A DNA stretch of 64,000 bases. It comes from Bradyrhizobium vignae. Lineage in GTDB: Bacteria > Pseudomonadota > Alphaproteobacteria > Rhizobiales > Xanthobacteraceae. Below are positions 1 through 8,772 of this stretch, in pieces. Below the pieces are notes generated by a model. It ran no database searches and was not told the origin of the DNA. It saw nothing but the letters and a program-made list of their open reading frames with translations. The position numbers and the translations under genes were made by a program. The stretch is taken from the NCBI RefSeq assembly GCF_004114425.1, contig NZ_RDQF01000010.1, positions 62,001 to 126,000 of the forward strand, in the 5' to 3' direction. Each line of letters starts with the position of its first letter. Position 1 is the first letter of the stretch.

Positions 1-1
1 C

Positions 2-40
2 GGCCATTTCGTGATCGAGAAGGCCTTCGTCGAGCGGTAA
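2..40 (+). CDS. 3' end of an unidentified gene (partial)
   Basis: One frame reads through to a TAA at 38-40 and encodes the tail GHFVIEKAFVER. Only 12 residues are visible, so no family can be named. It is probably the C-terminus of a gene that starts before the window, but an accidental open frame of this length cannot be excluded. Confidence 0.4.
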   Translation, partial: GHFVIEKAFVER

Positions 41-341
41 GCGCCACGCCTCGTGCCCCGGACGCAGCGTCTTTCAGCGCTGCGCTGCAGAGCCGGGGCC
101 ATCTCGCGCATCGTATGGTGTTGTATTCTGGATCCCGGGTCTGCGCTTACGCTTCCCCGGGACACCGCCTGGCTTGCGGCCGCTTGCAGGCTAACCCAGC
201 CCCGTCCCTCTGCTGCACCGCAAAACCCGTCCATCGGGCTGATTGATTTGTCTCGGCCGAATTCGCTAGCCTGAAACAGGGGCCGCGTCATATCCGTATG
301 ACAGGCAAAGGCGTATCGTACCGCCTCATGCTGGCGAGAGG
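41..341. repeat. Intergenic region with palindromic repeat units
   Basis: No gene is convincing here. Two short inverted repeats are visible: GCCCCGG (55-61) with CCGGGGC (93-99), and TCCCGGG (133-139) with CCCGGGA (156-162). This layout resembles the dispersed palindromic elements of Bradyrhizobium intergenic DNA. The rest, about 230-341, should hold the promoter of the next gene, but no consensus boxes could be assigned. Confidence 0.4.
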
Positions 342-350
342 ATGGGAATC

Positions 351-2039
351 GTGGCCGACGACAACAAGACGCAGGAAGCTCCGAAACGTCTGCCGCTGGC
401 GGAAGAGGGGATCCTGGAAACCCTACTGCTGCCCTTCTCGCCGCGCTTCATCGTGCTGACGATCTGCGCGGTGGTCACCGCGCTCTTGATCGGCATCGGC
501 ATCGTCGACCGCAAGATCTTCGACATTCTGCTGGTCCCGATCCTGATCTTCGGCGGGCTGACGCTGCTCGGCATCCGCGATCTCTTGCAGAAGAGCCACG
601 CGGTGCTGCGCAACTACCCGATCTCCGCGCACATCCGCTTCCTGCTCGAAGAAATCCGGCCCGAGATGCGGCAGTACTTCTTCGAGAGCGAGAAGGACGG
701 CATGCCGTTCTCGCGCGACACCCGCGCGGTGGTCTATCAGCGCGCCAAGATGGAGCTCGACAAGCGTCCGTTCGGCACCCAGGAGGACGTCTATCGCGAG
801 GGTTACGAGTGGATGCATCACTCGGTCTCGCCGAAGCCGCATGCCAAGGAAAAATTCCGTGTCGTGATCGGTGGGCCGGATTGCGCAAAGCCCTATTCGG
901 CCTCGGTGTTCAACATCTCGGCGATGAGCTTCGGCGCGCTCAGCCCGAATGCGGTGCGGGCCCTGAACGCCGGCGCCAAGAAGGGCGGCTTCGCGCACGA
1001 CACCGGCGAGGGCGGCGTCAGCCCGTATCACCGTGAGATGGGCGGCGACATCATCTGGGAGATCGGCTCAGGCTATTTCGGCTGCCGTCACCTCGACGGC
1101 TCCTTCGACCCCGAGGCGTTCGCGCGCGTCGCCAGCGACGACCAGATCAAGATGGTCGAGCTCAAGATCAGCCAGGGCGCCAAGCCCGGCCATGGCGGCG
1201 TGCTGCCGGCGGCCAAGGTCTCGGAGGAGATCTCGAAAATCCGCGGCGTGGCGATGGGCGAGGACTGCATCTCGCCGGCCTCGCACCGGGTCTTCTCCAC
1301 GCCTATCGGCATGATGCAGTTCATCGCGGAGATGCGCCGCCTCTCCGGCGGCAAGCCGGCCGGCTTCAAGCTGTGCATCGGCCATCCCTGGGAATTCCTG
1401 GCGATCTGCAAGGCGATGATCGAGACCGGGATCTATCCCGACTTCATCGTCGTCGACGGCAATGAGGGCGGCACCGGCGCCGCTCCGCTGGAGTTCATGG
1501 ATCATCTGGGCATGCCGATGCGCGAGGGCGTCAATTTCGTCCACAACGCGCTGGTCGGCATCAATGCGCGCGACCGCATCAAGATCGGCGCCTCCGGCAA
1601 GATCGCCACCGCGTTCGACATGGCGCGCGCGATGGCGATCGGTGCCGATTGGTGCAATTCGGCGCGCGGATTCATGTTCTCGCTCGGCTGCATCCAGTCG
1701 CTGAGCTGCCACACCGACCGCTGCCCCACCGGGGTGGCGACGCAGGACCCGACGCGGGCGCGCGCGCTCTACGTGCCGCTCAAGATCGACCGCGTGCACA
1801 ATTATCACCATGCGACCCTGCAATCGCTGACCGAGCTGATCGCCGCGGCCGGCCTCGAACACCCGCAGCAGTTGCGGCCGATCCATTTCAGCCAACGGAC
1901 GTCGACGACCCAGGTGAAGTCCTTCGCCCAGCTGTATCCCGCGCTGCGCCCGGGCGAGCTGCTCGAGGGTACGGAAGATCCGCGCTTCCACGACGGTTGG
2001 CTGATGGCGCGTGCCGAGACGTTCCAGCCCGCGCTGTGA
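351..2039 (+). CDS. FMN-binding glutamate synthase family protein
   Basis: The protein (562 aa from the GTG at 351) is a stand-alone glutamate-synthase central/FMN-binding domain without the glutaminase domain. Two hydrophobic segments near residues 25-75 suggest membrane anchoring. The catalytic part runs from about residue 160 and contains VVDGNEGGTGAAP and a Cys cluster, GCIQSLSCHTDRCPTGV, that fits the 3Fe-4S site of the family. An in-frame ATG lies at 342, but GAGAGG at 336-341 touches it and sits 9 bases from GTG 351, so 351 is preferred. Family knowledge suggests ammonia-dependent or other amidotransfer redox chemistry; the true substrate is unknown. Confidence 0.88.
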   Translation: MADDNKTQEAPKRLPLAEEGILETLLLPFSPRFIVLTICAVVTALLIGIGIVDRKIFDILLVPILIFGGLTLLGIRDLLQKSHAVLRNYPISAHIRFLLEEIRPEMRQYFFESEKDGMPFSRDTRAVVYQRAKMELDKRPFGTQEDVYREGYEWMHHSVSPKPHAKEKFRVVIGGPDCAKPYSASVFNISAMSFGALSPNAVRALNAGAKKGGFAHDTGEGGVSPYHREMGGDIIWEIGSGYFGCRHLDGSFDPEAFARVASDDQIKMVELKISQGAKPGHGGVLPAAKVSEEISKIRGVAMGEDCISPASHRVFSTPIGMMQFIAEMRRLSGGKPAGFKLCIGHPWEFLAICKAMIETGIYPDFIVVDGNEGGTGAAPLEFMDHLGMPMREGVNFVHNALVGINARDRIKIGASGKIATAFDMARAMAIGADWCNSARGFMFSLGCIQSLSCHTDRCPTGVATQDPTRARALYVPLKIDRVHNYHHATLQSLTELIAAAGLEHPQQLRPIHFSQRTSTTQVKSFAQLYPALRPGELLEGTEDPRFHDGWLMARAETFQPAL

Positions 2040-2140
2040 GCGCAGCTCCGCCGCATGATTCCGCCGGCTATCCCCGTGCAAATTTACCCGGCGCGAGGAG
2101 ATCTTAACGTTTGTGTCAGCTTTGCGTGTAAATTGGGGGC

Positions 2141-2392
2141 ATGAACGAGCGACGCAACGATGGCAGGCAACGCGTGCTGAAGGCCGCAACGATCGAATTC
2201 GGCGGCGGCGCGATCGATTGCACCGTCCGTAACTTTTCGAGCGGGGGCGCTGCGCTTGACGTGACGAGCCCCGTCGGTATCCCCGAGCAGTTCACCCTGT
2301 TCGTCCAGTCCGACGGACGACATCTGCCCTGCACCGTAATCTGGCGCAAGGAAAAGCGGATCGGCGTGAGCTTCGGGCGAGGGTCGAGTTAG
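2141..2392 (+). CDS. PilZ domain protein (c-di-GMP binding)
   Basis: This is an 83-residue single-domain PilZ protein. The N-terminal arginine motif (RRNDGRQR) and the later NFSSGG motif match the RxxxR and (D/N)xSxxG signatures that bind cyclic di-GMP. It has no membrane segment or partner domain, so it is probably a small cytoplasmic c-di-GMP receptor or adaptor. A GGDEF/EAL protein is encoded 27 kb away in the same window, but no link between the two is shown. The gene stands alone between the glutamate synthase-like gene and a convergent CBS-domain gene. Confidence 0.85.
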   Translation: MNERRNDGRQRVLKAATIEFGGGAIDCTVRNFSSGGAALDVTSPVGIPEQFTLFVQSDGRHLPCTVIWRKEKRIGVSFGRGSS

Positions 2393-2419
2393 CCGGAGCG
2401 AGTTTGCCCACGCCGCCGC

Positions 2420-3709
2420 CTACTCGGCGCGCCGGCTCGCCAGGATCTTGTCGATCCTCCGTCCATCCAGATCGACCACCTCGATGTGCCAGGCGCCGAA
2501 GTCGAAGGCGTCGCCGACATTGGGCAGCGCATTGAACTGTTGCAGCACGAGGCCTGCGACCGTGTTGTAGCGGTGCGGCGGCAATTCGACGCCGAGCAGC
2601 TCGCCGAATTCGTCGACCGGCATCCAGCCGGAGATCAGCAGTGAGCCGTCGGCGCGCCTGATGAAGGCCGGCTCGGGCGGTCCTTCCTCGGAATGGAAGG
2701 CGCCGACGATCGACTCGAGGATGTCGGCGGCCGTCACCATGCCTTCGAAGGCGCCGTATTCGTCATAGACGAAACCGACGTGAACCGGAGCCGCTTTCAG
2801 GATGGTCAGCACGTCGCGCGCATCCGCCGACACCGGGATGCCGGGCGCCTCGCGCACGAGCCCGCGCAGGTCCGGGTTACGTTCGTTCATATAGGCAACC
2901 AGCAGGTCCTTGGCCTGGAGCACGCCGATCGGCCTGTCGCGGTCGCCGTCGGAGACGGGGAAGCGCGAATGCGGGCTCTTGGCGATGATCTCGCGGATGG
3001 CGGCCGGATCGTCGTTCAGGTCGATCTCGTCGACCTCCGTACGCGGCGTCATGACCGCGCCGACCGGCCGGTCGCCGAGCCGCATCACGCCGGCGATCAT
3101 CTCCTTCTCGCCGGGCTCGAGCACGCCCGCGCTCTCGGCCTCGCTGACGAGATGATGGATCTCGTCCTCCGAGACCTTCTCCTCGGCCTTGCCGCCGCGG
3201 CCGAGCAGCGTGAGGATCAGCTTGCCGGAGACGTCGAGCAGAAAGACGAGCGGCAGCGATATCTTCGCCAGCACGTGCATGGCGGGCGCGACCCGGACTG
3301 CGATGCTTTCGGGGTCGCGCAGCGCGACCTGCTTCGGCACCAGCTCGCCGACGATCAAGGTGGCGTAGGTGATCAGCGTGACCACGATGCCGACCCCGAC
3401 GATGTCGGCAAGCCCTGAGGAGAGGCCGAGCTCGAGCAGCCATTGCGTCAGCCGCTGCCCGAGTGTCGCGCCCGAGAACGCGCCGGAGAGCACGCCGACC
3501 AGCGTGATGCCGATCTGCACTGTCGACAGGAACTTGCCGGGATCAGCCGCCAGCGTCAGCGCCCGCTCGGCGCCGCGTACGCCCTTGGCCGCGAGCAGCG
3601 ACAGCCGCGCCGGACGCGACGACACCACCGCCAGTTCGGACATGGAGAGCAGGCCGTTGATGACGATCAGGACGACGACGATGACGAGTTCCAGCGAGAG
3701 CATTGACAT
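2420..3709 (-). CDS. Hemolysin C/CNNM family membrane protein with CBS pair
   Basis: This 429-aa protein has the CNNM/HlyC-CorC layout: an N-terminal DUF21-type membrane domain (about residues 1-190, with runs such as LELVIVVVLIVINGLL), a CBS pair (about 210-330, with RFPVSDGDRDRPIGVLQ) and a C-terminal CorC_HlyC domain. Members are inner-membrane proteins linked to divalent cation (Mg/Co) homeostasis; the older name hemolysin is historical. The open frame extends to 3784, but the ATG at 3709 (or 3703) directly precedes the first membrane helix. No strong ribosome site decides between them. The gene is convergent with the PilZ gene. Confidence 0.85.
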   Translation of the reverse strand: MSMLSLELVIVVVLIVINGLLSMSELAVVSSRPARLSLLAAKGVRGAERALTLAADPGKFLSTVQIGITLVGVLSGAFSGATLGQRLTQWLLELGLSSGLADIVGVGIVVTLITYATLIVGELVPKQVALRDPESIAVRVAPAMHVLAKISLPLVFLLDVSGKLILTLLGRGGKAEEKVSEDEIHHLVSEAESAGVLEPGEKEMIAGVMRLGDRPVGAVMTPRTEVDEIDLNDDPAAIREIIAKSPHSRFPVSDGDRDRPIGVLQAKDLLVAYMNERNPDLRGLVREAPGIPVSADARDVLTILKAAPVHVGFVYDEYGAFEGMVTAADILESIVGAFHSEEGPPEPAFIRRADGSLLISGWMPVDEFGELLGVELPPHRYNTVAGLVLQQFNALPNVGDAFDFGAWHIEVVDLDGRRIDKILASRRAE

Positions 3710-3849
3710 TCCGGAGGTAAGTAAGAGTGGCCGGATGGCGGCGCACGCCATTGATATAGGTATTCGGTGGGGAGGTGCCGGCAATTCTGCGCATCCGGCC
3801 CTCGGGGAACCCGCGCGGGGGCGTTTTCACCGTCCTTCACGATCACGCC

Positions 3850-4257
3850 GCCCGCTCACCGCGGCCGAACTCTCGCTGATGGATCGCATGCAGGGGCGCG
3901 TGGAGGCCGGCCGCAAGCGCATCGAGGCCGGCATCGACCAGCTCGGAAATCCGCCCCGGATCGCGACCGCTATGAAGGCGGCAACCGAATCCTATTTCGG
4001 TAAGGCCGCGGCTGCCGTGGACAAGGAGATTCCCGCAGCCCGAAGCGACGGCAAGTACGGCACCAACGCCGACGAATTGGCGACCGTGATCGTGCCGGCG
4101 ATCCAGATTTTCTATGGCGTGCGCGACGCTGCGCGGCACGAGCCAGACCGGATCGGCCTCCCCCAACGTGCTCGCGTCGGCCAGATCGCTGTCCGGCGAG
4201 AGCACGCGTCTCAAGAGCGAGGTCGGAAAATTCCTGGACGCGATCCGGGCGGCGTAG
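3850..4257 (+). pseudogene. Methyl-accepting chemotaxis protein remnant (internal deletion)
   Basis: Two pieces of a chemoreceptor lie in different frames. About 3857-4133 encodes a helical stretch (LTAAELSLMDRMQGRVEAGR then QLGNPPRIATAMKAATESYF and VIVPAIQIFYGVRDAA) that looks like a periplasmic four-helix sensor domain. From 4135 another frame encodes GTSQTGSASPNVLASARSLS and then GESTRLKSEVGKFLDAIRAA with a stop at 4255-4257, which is the typical last segment of alphaproteobacterial MCPs. The second membrane helix, HAMP domain and nearly all of the signalling hairpin are missing, as is the N-terminus. I read this as a dead receptor made by a large internal deletion. Confidence 0.75.
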
Positions 4258-4372
4258 AGTCCGTTGTGAGCGGAGGCGATTTCATCTAGGCTCGCAGCCC
4301 CGGGGATGTCGCAGCCTCCCCGTGAAGTGGTGATCCCACGCAAGCGCTGCTCGCTGATTCATGGAGCGAGCA

Positions 4373-5104
4373 ATGGACGGGATCGCCACCGAGCTTCCGC
4401 TTTTCCTGCTTGCCACCTTCGCCGGCGCCTTCGTTGCCGGCCTTTCCGGCTTCGCCTTCGGTCTCATCGCGGCTTCGCTATGGCTCTACGTGCTGACGCC
4501 GCTTCAGAGCGCCAGCCTGATCGTCGGCTTCGGTCTTCTCGTCCAGGGCTATTCGGTCTGGAAGCTGCGCGCTGCGCTCGACTGGCGCCGGCTCTGGCCT
4601 TTCATCGCCGGTGCAGTCATCGGCGTGCCGGCCGGGGTGTCGCTTCTGACCTGGGCTGATCCGAAGAGTGTCCGCATCGCGGTTGGCGCAATTCTGATCG
4701 CCTATAGTCTCTATGCATTCTTCCGGCCGCAGCTCAAGCTCGTGGGCACCGTGACGCCGGCCGCCGACATCGCGGTCGGCTTCGTCAACGGCCTGCTTGG
4801 CGGGCTGACAGGTCTTGCCGGCATCGTCGTCACCGTCTGGTGCAATCTGCGCGGTCTGCCCAAGGACGTGCAGCGTGCCACATTCCAGCCGGTCGCAGTC
4901 GTGGTGTTCGTCATGGCGGCGCTCTGGCTGGGCGCCAAGGGGGCGCTCTCACTCGACACGGCGAAGCTGTTTGCGCTCGGCCTGCCGTTCCTGTTCGCCG
5001 GAACGTGGAGTGGGCTGAAGCTGTTCGGCCGGATCGACGAGACCACGTTCCGCAAAATCGTGCTGGCGCTGCTGTTCGTCTCGGGCGCCGCGGTGCTGTT
5101 CTGA
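4373..5104 (+). CDS. TauE/SafE family anion exporter
   Basis: A 243-aa polytopic membrane protein of the TSUP (sulfite exporter TauE/SafE) family, with about eight hydrophobic segments and the Gly-rich repeats AGLSGFAFGL and NGLLGGLTGLAGI, one in each half. The family exports sulfite, sulfoacetate or related organosulfur anions; the substrate here is unknown. ATG 4373 is chosen over 4361 because GGAG at 4363-4366 lies 6 bases before it. The gene ends convergently with the porin gene, and both stop codons lie in one hairpin (5098-5119). Confidence 0.85.
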   Translation: MDGIATELPLFLLATFAGAFVAGLSGFAFGLIAASLWLYVLTPLQSASLIVGFGLLVQGYSVWKLRAALDWRRLWPFIAGAVIGVPAGVSLLTWADPKSVRIAVGAILIAYSLYAFFRPQLKLVGTVTPAADIAVGFVNGLLGGLTGLAGIVVTVWCNLRGLPKDVQRATFQPVAVVVFVMAALWLGAKGALSLDTAKLFALGLPFLFAGTWSGLKLFGRIDETTFRKIVLALLFVSGAAVLF

Positions 5105-5119
5105 GCCGCCGCTCAGAAC
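5098..5119. terminator. Hairpin holding the stop codons of both convergent genes
   Basis: GTTCTGAGC (5098-5106) and GCTCAGAAC (5111-5119) form a perfect 9-bp stem with a CGCC loop. The upstream TGA (5102-5104) and the reverse-strand stop of the porin gene (5113-5115) are in opposite arms. No T-run follows on either side, so it may act as a transcription terminator only weakly, or protect both 3' ends. Confidence 0.55.
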
Positions 5120-7140
5120 TCCCCGTGGAGCCGTCCTGAAAACACCGATACCGGGCCGCGGTCCGCGTTATAGGCGGGATTGACGATGAGCTGGTAGTCG
5201 GCGGTGAAGGTCAGCGCCTTGTTCAGCGCGTAGGCGTAGTAGGCCTCCAGCACGCGTTCGCGGCGATAGTTGAGGCGGCCGTCGCCGATCAGCGGCCCGA
5301 GACCGCCGGCGGCGATGAAGTCGCGATGGTCCTGCGACAGCGCATTGATGGCGCCGGCGATGCCGACGACGTCGTCGGGCCGGCCCCATTTGATGCCTTT
5401 GACCGAGACGCCGCCGGATAGGCTGCTATCGATGTCGGTGAAGGTCATGATCTCGTTGCGGCCGTCATTCCAGCTCCAGCGGCCGAACACGCCGATGTCG
5501 TCGGTGATGGCCTGTTCGAGGTTGAACGCGTATCCATATTTGATACGGCCGCGGCGAGTCTGGCTGATATCCACGCCGAACGCGGGATTGTCCAGCGTCT
5601 CGCGATAGCTGCCGGCGAAAGCGCTGTTGACGAAACCTAGCGTGCGCAGCTTGCCCGGCTGGCCGAACAGCGAATAGCGCGTCTCCAGCTCCATCACATA
5701 TTCGCCGCGCCGGCCAACGTTCATGTCGAAATTGTTGGAGTTCGACTCCGCGCCGATCAGGAAATAGCCCGCGCGCAACGCCCATTGCTTCTGGTTCAAT
5801 TCGGCCGTGGCGCCATAGCCGAGGCCGAGCTTGTCGGCGGCATAGTCGAACGCGCCGGAGGCCCAGATCGACCAGTTCATGAAATCCTTGCGCGGATCAT
5901 GCGCGTAGGAATTGCCGTCGAACACGTCCACCACGGAGAACTTGCCGACCTGCAAGGTCAGGCGCGAGACGTCGACCTTGCCGGCAAGCTGCAGCTGGCC
6001 GCTCGCCAGCTCCTCCTGCTCGCCGCCGAAGCCGAAGGTCTGGCGCACGAACAGCCGGGAGGCGTTGAAATGCGGATAGGGGAAGCCGGACTTCTGCGCT
6101 TCACCATTGGGGAAGCCGGCGGCACCCGTCGTGTTGTTGAAGCCGAAGCCCTGCAGCAGCTCGGGATTGAAATAGACTTCGCCACCGTCCCACAGCCGTG
6201 CATTCAGATAGAGCGAGTTGCTCCAGGTCTGCTGAAAATCCGGCGACGGGATCAGGCTGTTCGGACCGGTATAGGGTGCGCGGAACGCGGGATAGCCCTG
6301 TCCCAGCGCGGTCGACTGGCCGTGAATCTCCCAGCGATTCGACTCCGTATCGGTGATATCCGACTTTGGATTGTAGGTCGGCACGCCCGGCCAGTCGATC
6401 TTGCGATTGAGGCCGACCCGCAGGCTGTGAAAATCCATCGACGACGAATATTGCGCGCCGGAGGGGAAGGCGACGCCCACGTTCTCGAACTTGCTGTAGA
6501 GATATTCGAGCCGCGCGCTCCAATGCGGCGCGAAGGCGTATTCGACGCCGCCACCCGCGGTCCAGCCGAACCGCGTGTGCAGCACTTTTTCTTCGACGCC
6601 GCCGGTCGGCGTCGAAAGAAAACGCTCGCCGGCGAAGGCCGCGCCGCCGGTGGCGTAGAACAGCCAATTGCCATTGGCGTAGCCGAGCCGCGCGCGCAGG
6701 CTCGCGACATAGTCCCAGCGTTCCTCCGCACCCGACAGCGCAGTCGCCGCCGATGACACGACGTGGTTGGAGGGCAGATAGTTCGGAAACGAGATGTCTC
6801 CTTCGACGCCGAGCAGCAGGCCCGAATTGAAACGCCAATTGTAGCCGGCCTGGACGCCGCCGGTCGCGCCGGTGAACACATTGTTGTCGGTCGCAAGCGT
6901 GGGATCGGTCAGCGTTGCCGAGGACGTGCCGCGGGTGACGCCGACATGCGCGCCGATATAGAGGCCGGTCCAGTCATAGACCGCTTTCAGCGGCGGCGCC
7001 TTCAGCGGCAGATCGGCCGCGCGGCTGACGGCGGGAAAAACCATCACGCCCGAGGCGATTGCCGCGGCTGTCCGCAAATACCTGTAACGGTGACCTCTCA
7101 ACGTCAAAACGCACGCCCCCAAAACGCGAATGTCGTCCAC
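5113..7140 (-). CDS. Double-barrel outer membrane porin (Omp25-like + OprB-like)
   Basis: This 675-aa protein has a signal sequence and two outer-membrane barrels. Residues about 45-260 (DWTGLYIGAHVGV, YNWRFNSGLLLGVEGDISF, WSARLEYLYSKF) match the Omp25/RopB-type eight-strand barrel. From about 265 to the end it matches the carbohydrate-selective porin OprB (NRWEIHGQSTALGQGYPAF, LQVGKFSVVDVFDGNSYAHD, YYAYALNKALTFTADYQL). OprB porins take up sugars. The fusion suggests a porin whose N-terminal barrel serves for anchoring or wall contact. The open frame starts with GTG 7140, followed by basic residues and a hydrophobic stretch ending at SRAADLP; the exact start is uncertain. Confidence 0.8.
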   Translation of the reverse strand: MDDIRVLGACVLTLRGHRYRYLRTAAAIASGVMVFPAVSRAADLPLKAPPLKAVYDWTGLYIGAHVGVTRGTSSATLTDPTLATDNNVFTGATGGVQAGYNWRFNSGLLLGVEGDISFPNYLPSNHVVSSAATALSGAEERWDYVASLRARLGYANGNWLFYATGGAAFAGERFLSTPTGGVEEKVLHTRFGWTAGGGVEYAFAPHWSARLEYLYSKFENVGVAFPSGAQYSSSMDFHSLRVGLNRKIDWPGVPTYNPKSDITDTESNRWEIHGQSTALGQGYPAFRAPYTGPNSLIPSPDFQQTWSNSLYLNARLWDGGEVYFNPELLQGFGFNNTTGAAGFPNGEAQKSGFPYPHFNASRLFVRQTFGFGGEQEELASGQLQLAGKVDVSRLTLQVGKFSVVDVFDGNSYAHDPRKDFMNWSIWASGAFDYAADKLGLGYGATAELNQKQWALRAGYFLIGAESNSNNFDMNVGRRGEYVMELETRYSLFGQPGKLRTLGFVNSAFAGSYRETLDNPAFGVDISQTRRGRIKYGYAFNLEQAITDDIGVFGRWSWNDGRNEIMTFTDIDSSLSGGVSVKGIKWGRPDDVVGIAGAINALSQDHRDFIAAGGLGPLIGDGRLNYRRERVLEAYYAYALNKALTFTADYQLIVNPAYNADRGPVSVFSGRLHGEF

Positions 7141-7378
7141 CCGCCGCGATATCCCTGCCGATTCGCGGCGGCCCTGTCATCAGGCCCGGTGCTTTCGCGC
7201 GTCGGCCGAGATGATCCGGTTTCGACGCGCTTTCTTCCAAAGTCCCTCAAAGTCCCTGCATGTGCAGCGAACCTTATTGCAATTAATTCGCAATAGCAAT
7301 TAGCGCGGATTGCCGCAGGTGATGGTTCGCACCCTTGTGTGACGGGGCTGCAACAAATTCCCCAGCGCAAAAAGGGAT

Positions 7379-7408
7379 GACCCGCCCGGGGGGACAGCCG
7401 GGCGGGTC
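7379..7408 (-). terminator. Rho-independent terminator of the 7.5-kb gene
   Basis: GACCCGCCCGG (7379-7389) and CCGGGCGGGTC (7398-7408) form a perfect 11-bp stem with an 8-base loop. On the reverse strand the stem is followed by TCATCCCTTTTTG, so it terminates the small secreted protein gene. The 240 bases between here and the porin gene show no gene; an AT-rich part at 7274-7302 could carry the porin promoter. Confidence 0.75.
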
Positions 7409-7486
7409 GGGGGCACGACACGGGGTGGATGAGGCGCCCGTGTCGGACGCGGGATCCACGTGTGAGATCGGCCTCAGGTACTCGAA

Positions 7487-7750
7487 TCAGTAGCAGGTAC
7501 GAACGCGGCCGACGTACTGGCCGAAGGCGTTGTACTGGGCGACCCAGCCGCAGCGGTGATAGCCGTAATAATAGGGGTCGTTGCTGGCAGCGATCGCGGA
7601 GCCGACGACGGCGGCGGTGGCGATGCCGGCGCCGACACCCCAAACCCAGCCGGGCTGCTTGGCTTCGGCCGAGGAGGTGGTGGACACGATGCTGCCGGTC
7701 ACAGCGAGGGCAGCGAGAGCTGCCGCGGCAATCTTGGTCTTGATCGACAT
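7487..7750 (-). CDS. Small secreted hypothetical protein
   Basis: The protein is 87 aa. A clear signal peptide (KTKIAAAALAALAVTGSIV, likely cut near SSAEA-KQ) precedes a short mature part with a Gly/Ala hydrophobic stretch (VGAGIATAAVVGSAIAAS) and an aromatic C-terminus with two Cys (HRCGWVAQYNAFGQYVG, RTCY). Proteins of this form are frequent in Bradyrhizobium and have no known function. ATG 7750 is chosen because GGAG lies 7 bases upstream. A strong terminator follows, so the gene is a single-gene transcript. Confidence 0.7.
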   Translation of the reverse strand: MSIKTKIAAAALAALAVTGSIVSTTSSAEAKQPGWVWGVGAGIATAAVVGSAIAASNDPYYYGYHRCGWVAQYNAFGQYVGRVRTCY

Positions 7751-7890
7751 GTAAAACTCCATCCGGGGTTGAGGCGGTCCGTTGTGGCCCGCGTGCTCAG
7801 TTGGACGGAGGCTCTTCGCGTTCGGTTCGAAGAGCGGAGATTTGGCCGCCGAGAACAGATCTTTCCTGAATGAATCCAGGAGGATGTCCG

Positions 7891-8697
7891 CTAACCGAGA
7901 GGGCCCCTGGCGAGCCTGTTCACGTCGAAGTTATCGACCTCACGCAGCAGCTCGCAAAAGGCGCGCGCGCCCTGATCGAGCAGCTGCTCGCCCTTCTCAG
8001 GCAGGGCCAGCGTCGCATTGCCGACGGCGCCGCTGGGGTTGAGATCCTGCGCCTGCCAGGCGAATGGCGCCGGCCGCTGCGTCGACAGCCAGCGATACTG
8101 CTGCTCCATCGCGATGCTGCTCGCGGGAAAATCCGCGATCGCATTCATGCGCACTTGATCCGGATAGCGCGCCAGCATGATCGAGGTCTCGACCGCGCCG
8201 CCGTGAATGCCGTGGCGCACTTCATCGGCCGGGAACAATTTCTCCGCCGCAGAGAGCCGCGACCACGAGGTCGTCACCACGAACAGCTTGTGATGCGCGC
8301 GCAGATCCTGCGCGACCAGCATCATCGCCGCGCTGTTGCCGCCATGGCTGGTGATGAGGACGAGCTTCTTCACGCCGCGGCGTGCAACCTCCTCGCCGAT
8401 CCCGGTCCATTTCTTCAGCGCAATTTCAGTCGGCAGCGTCTGCGTGCCCGGATAGTCGATATGCTCGGTGGAAATTCCGATTGGCTCGACGGGGAGGAAA
8501 CTGGCTGGAACGCTTTCGGGCAGCAGTTCGCGCACACGCGCCAGATAAGCGTCCGCGATCAGCACGTCAGTCGTAAGAGGCAGATGCGGGCCATGCTGCT
8601 CGGTCGCCGCCAGCGGCAGCACCGCGATCCAGCGCGACACCTCCGCTGGGCCGGCATGAGCCCAGTCGATGTCGATCCAGTCACGGGGCGGCGTCAT
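7891..8697 (-). CDS. Creatininase family amidohydrolase
   Basis: This 268-aa protein carries the creatininase-fold metal motifs ATEQHGPHLPLTTD near the N-terminus and ITSHGGN in the middle, followed by HGIHGGAVETS. The family contains creatinine amidohydrolase, the mycofactocin peptidase MftE and formamide hydrolases of flavin biosynthesis, so the substrate cannot be told from sequence. ATG 8697 is preferred to the longer frame to 8850 because AAGGAA lies just upstream and the extra N-terminal residues would run through the divergent promoter region. It is divergent from the ABC operon at 8836, which suggests processing of the imported compound. Confidence 0.85.
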   Translation of the reverse strand: MTPPRDWIDIDWAHAGPAEVSRWIAVLPLAATEQHGPHLPLTTDVLIADAYLARVRELLPESVPASFLPVEPIGISTEHIDYPGTQTLPTEIALKKWTGIGEEVARRGVKKLVLITSHGGNSAAMMLVAQDLRAHHKLFVVTTSWSRLSAAEKLFPADEVRHGIHGGAVETSIMLARYPDQVRMNAIADFPASSIAMEQQYRWLSTQRPAPFAWQAQDLNPSGAVGNATLALPEKGEQLLDQGARAFCELLREVDNFDVNRLARGPLG

Positions 8698-8739
8698 CGA
8701 GGTTTCCTTGCCCGAATTTGTCACGTAATTTGGGGTATG

Positions 8740-8772
8740 AGGGGACGCGGGCCTGGCCGGCTCGCGTCCCCT
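8740..8772. promoter_or_regulatory. Inverted repeat in the divergent promoter region
   Basis: AGGGGACGCG (8740-8749) and CGCGTCCCCT (8763-8772) form a perfect 10-bp inverted repeat with a 13-base spacer, in the 138-base gap between the creatininase gene and the binding-protein gene. It could be an operator shared by both directions or a leader hairpin. No regulator gene is adjacent. Confidence 0.45.
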
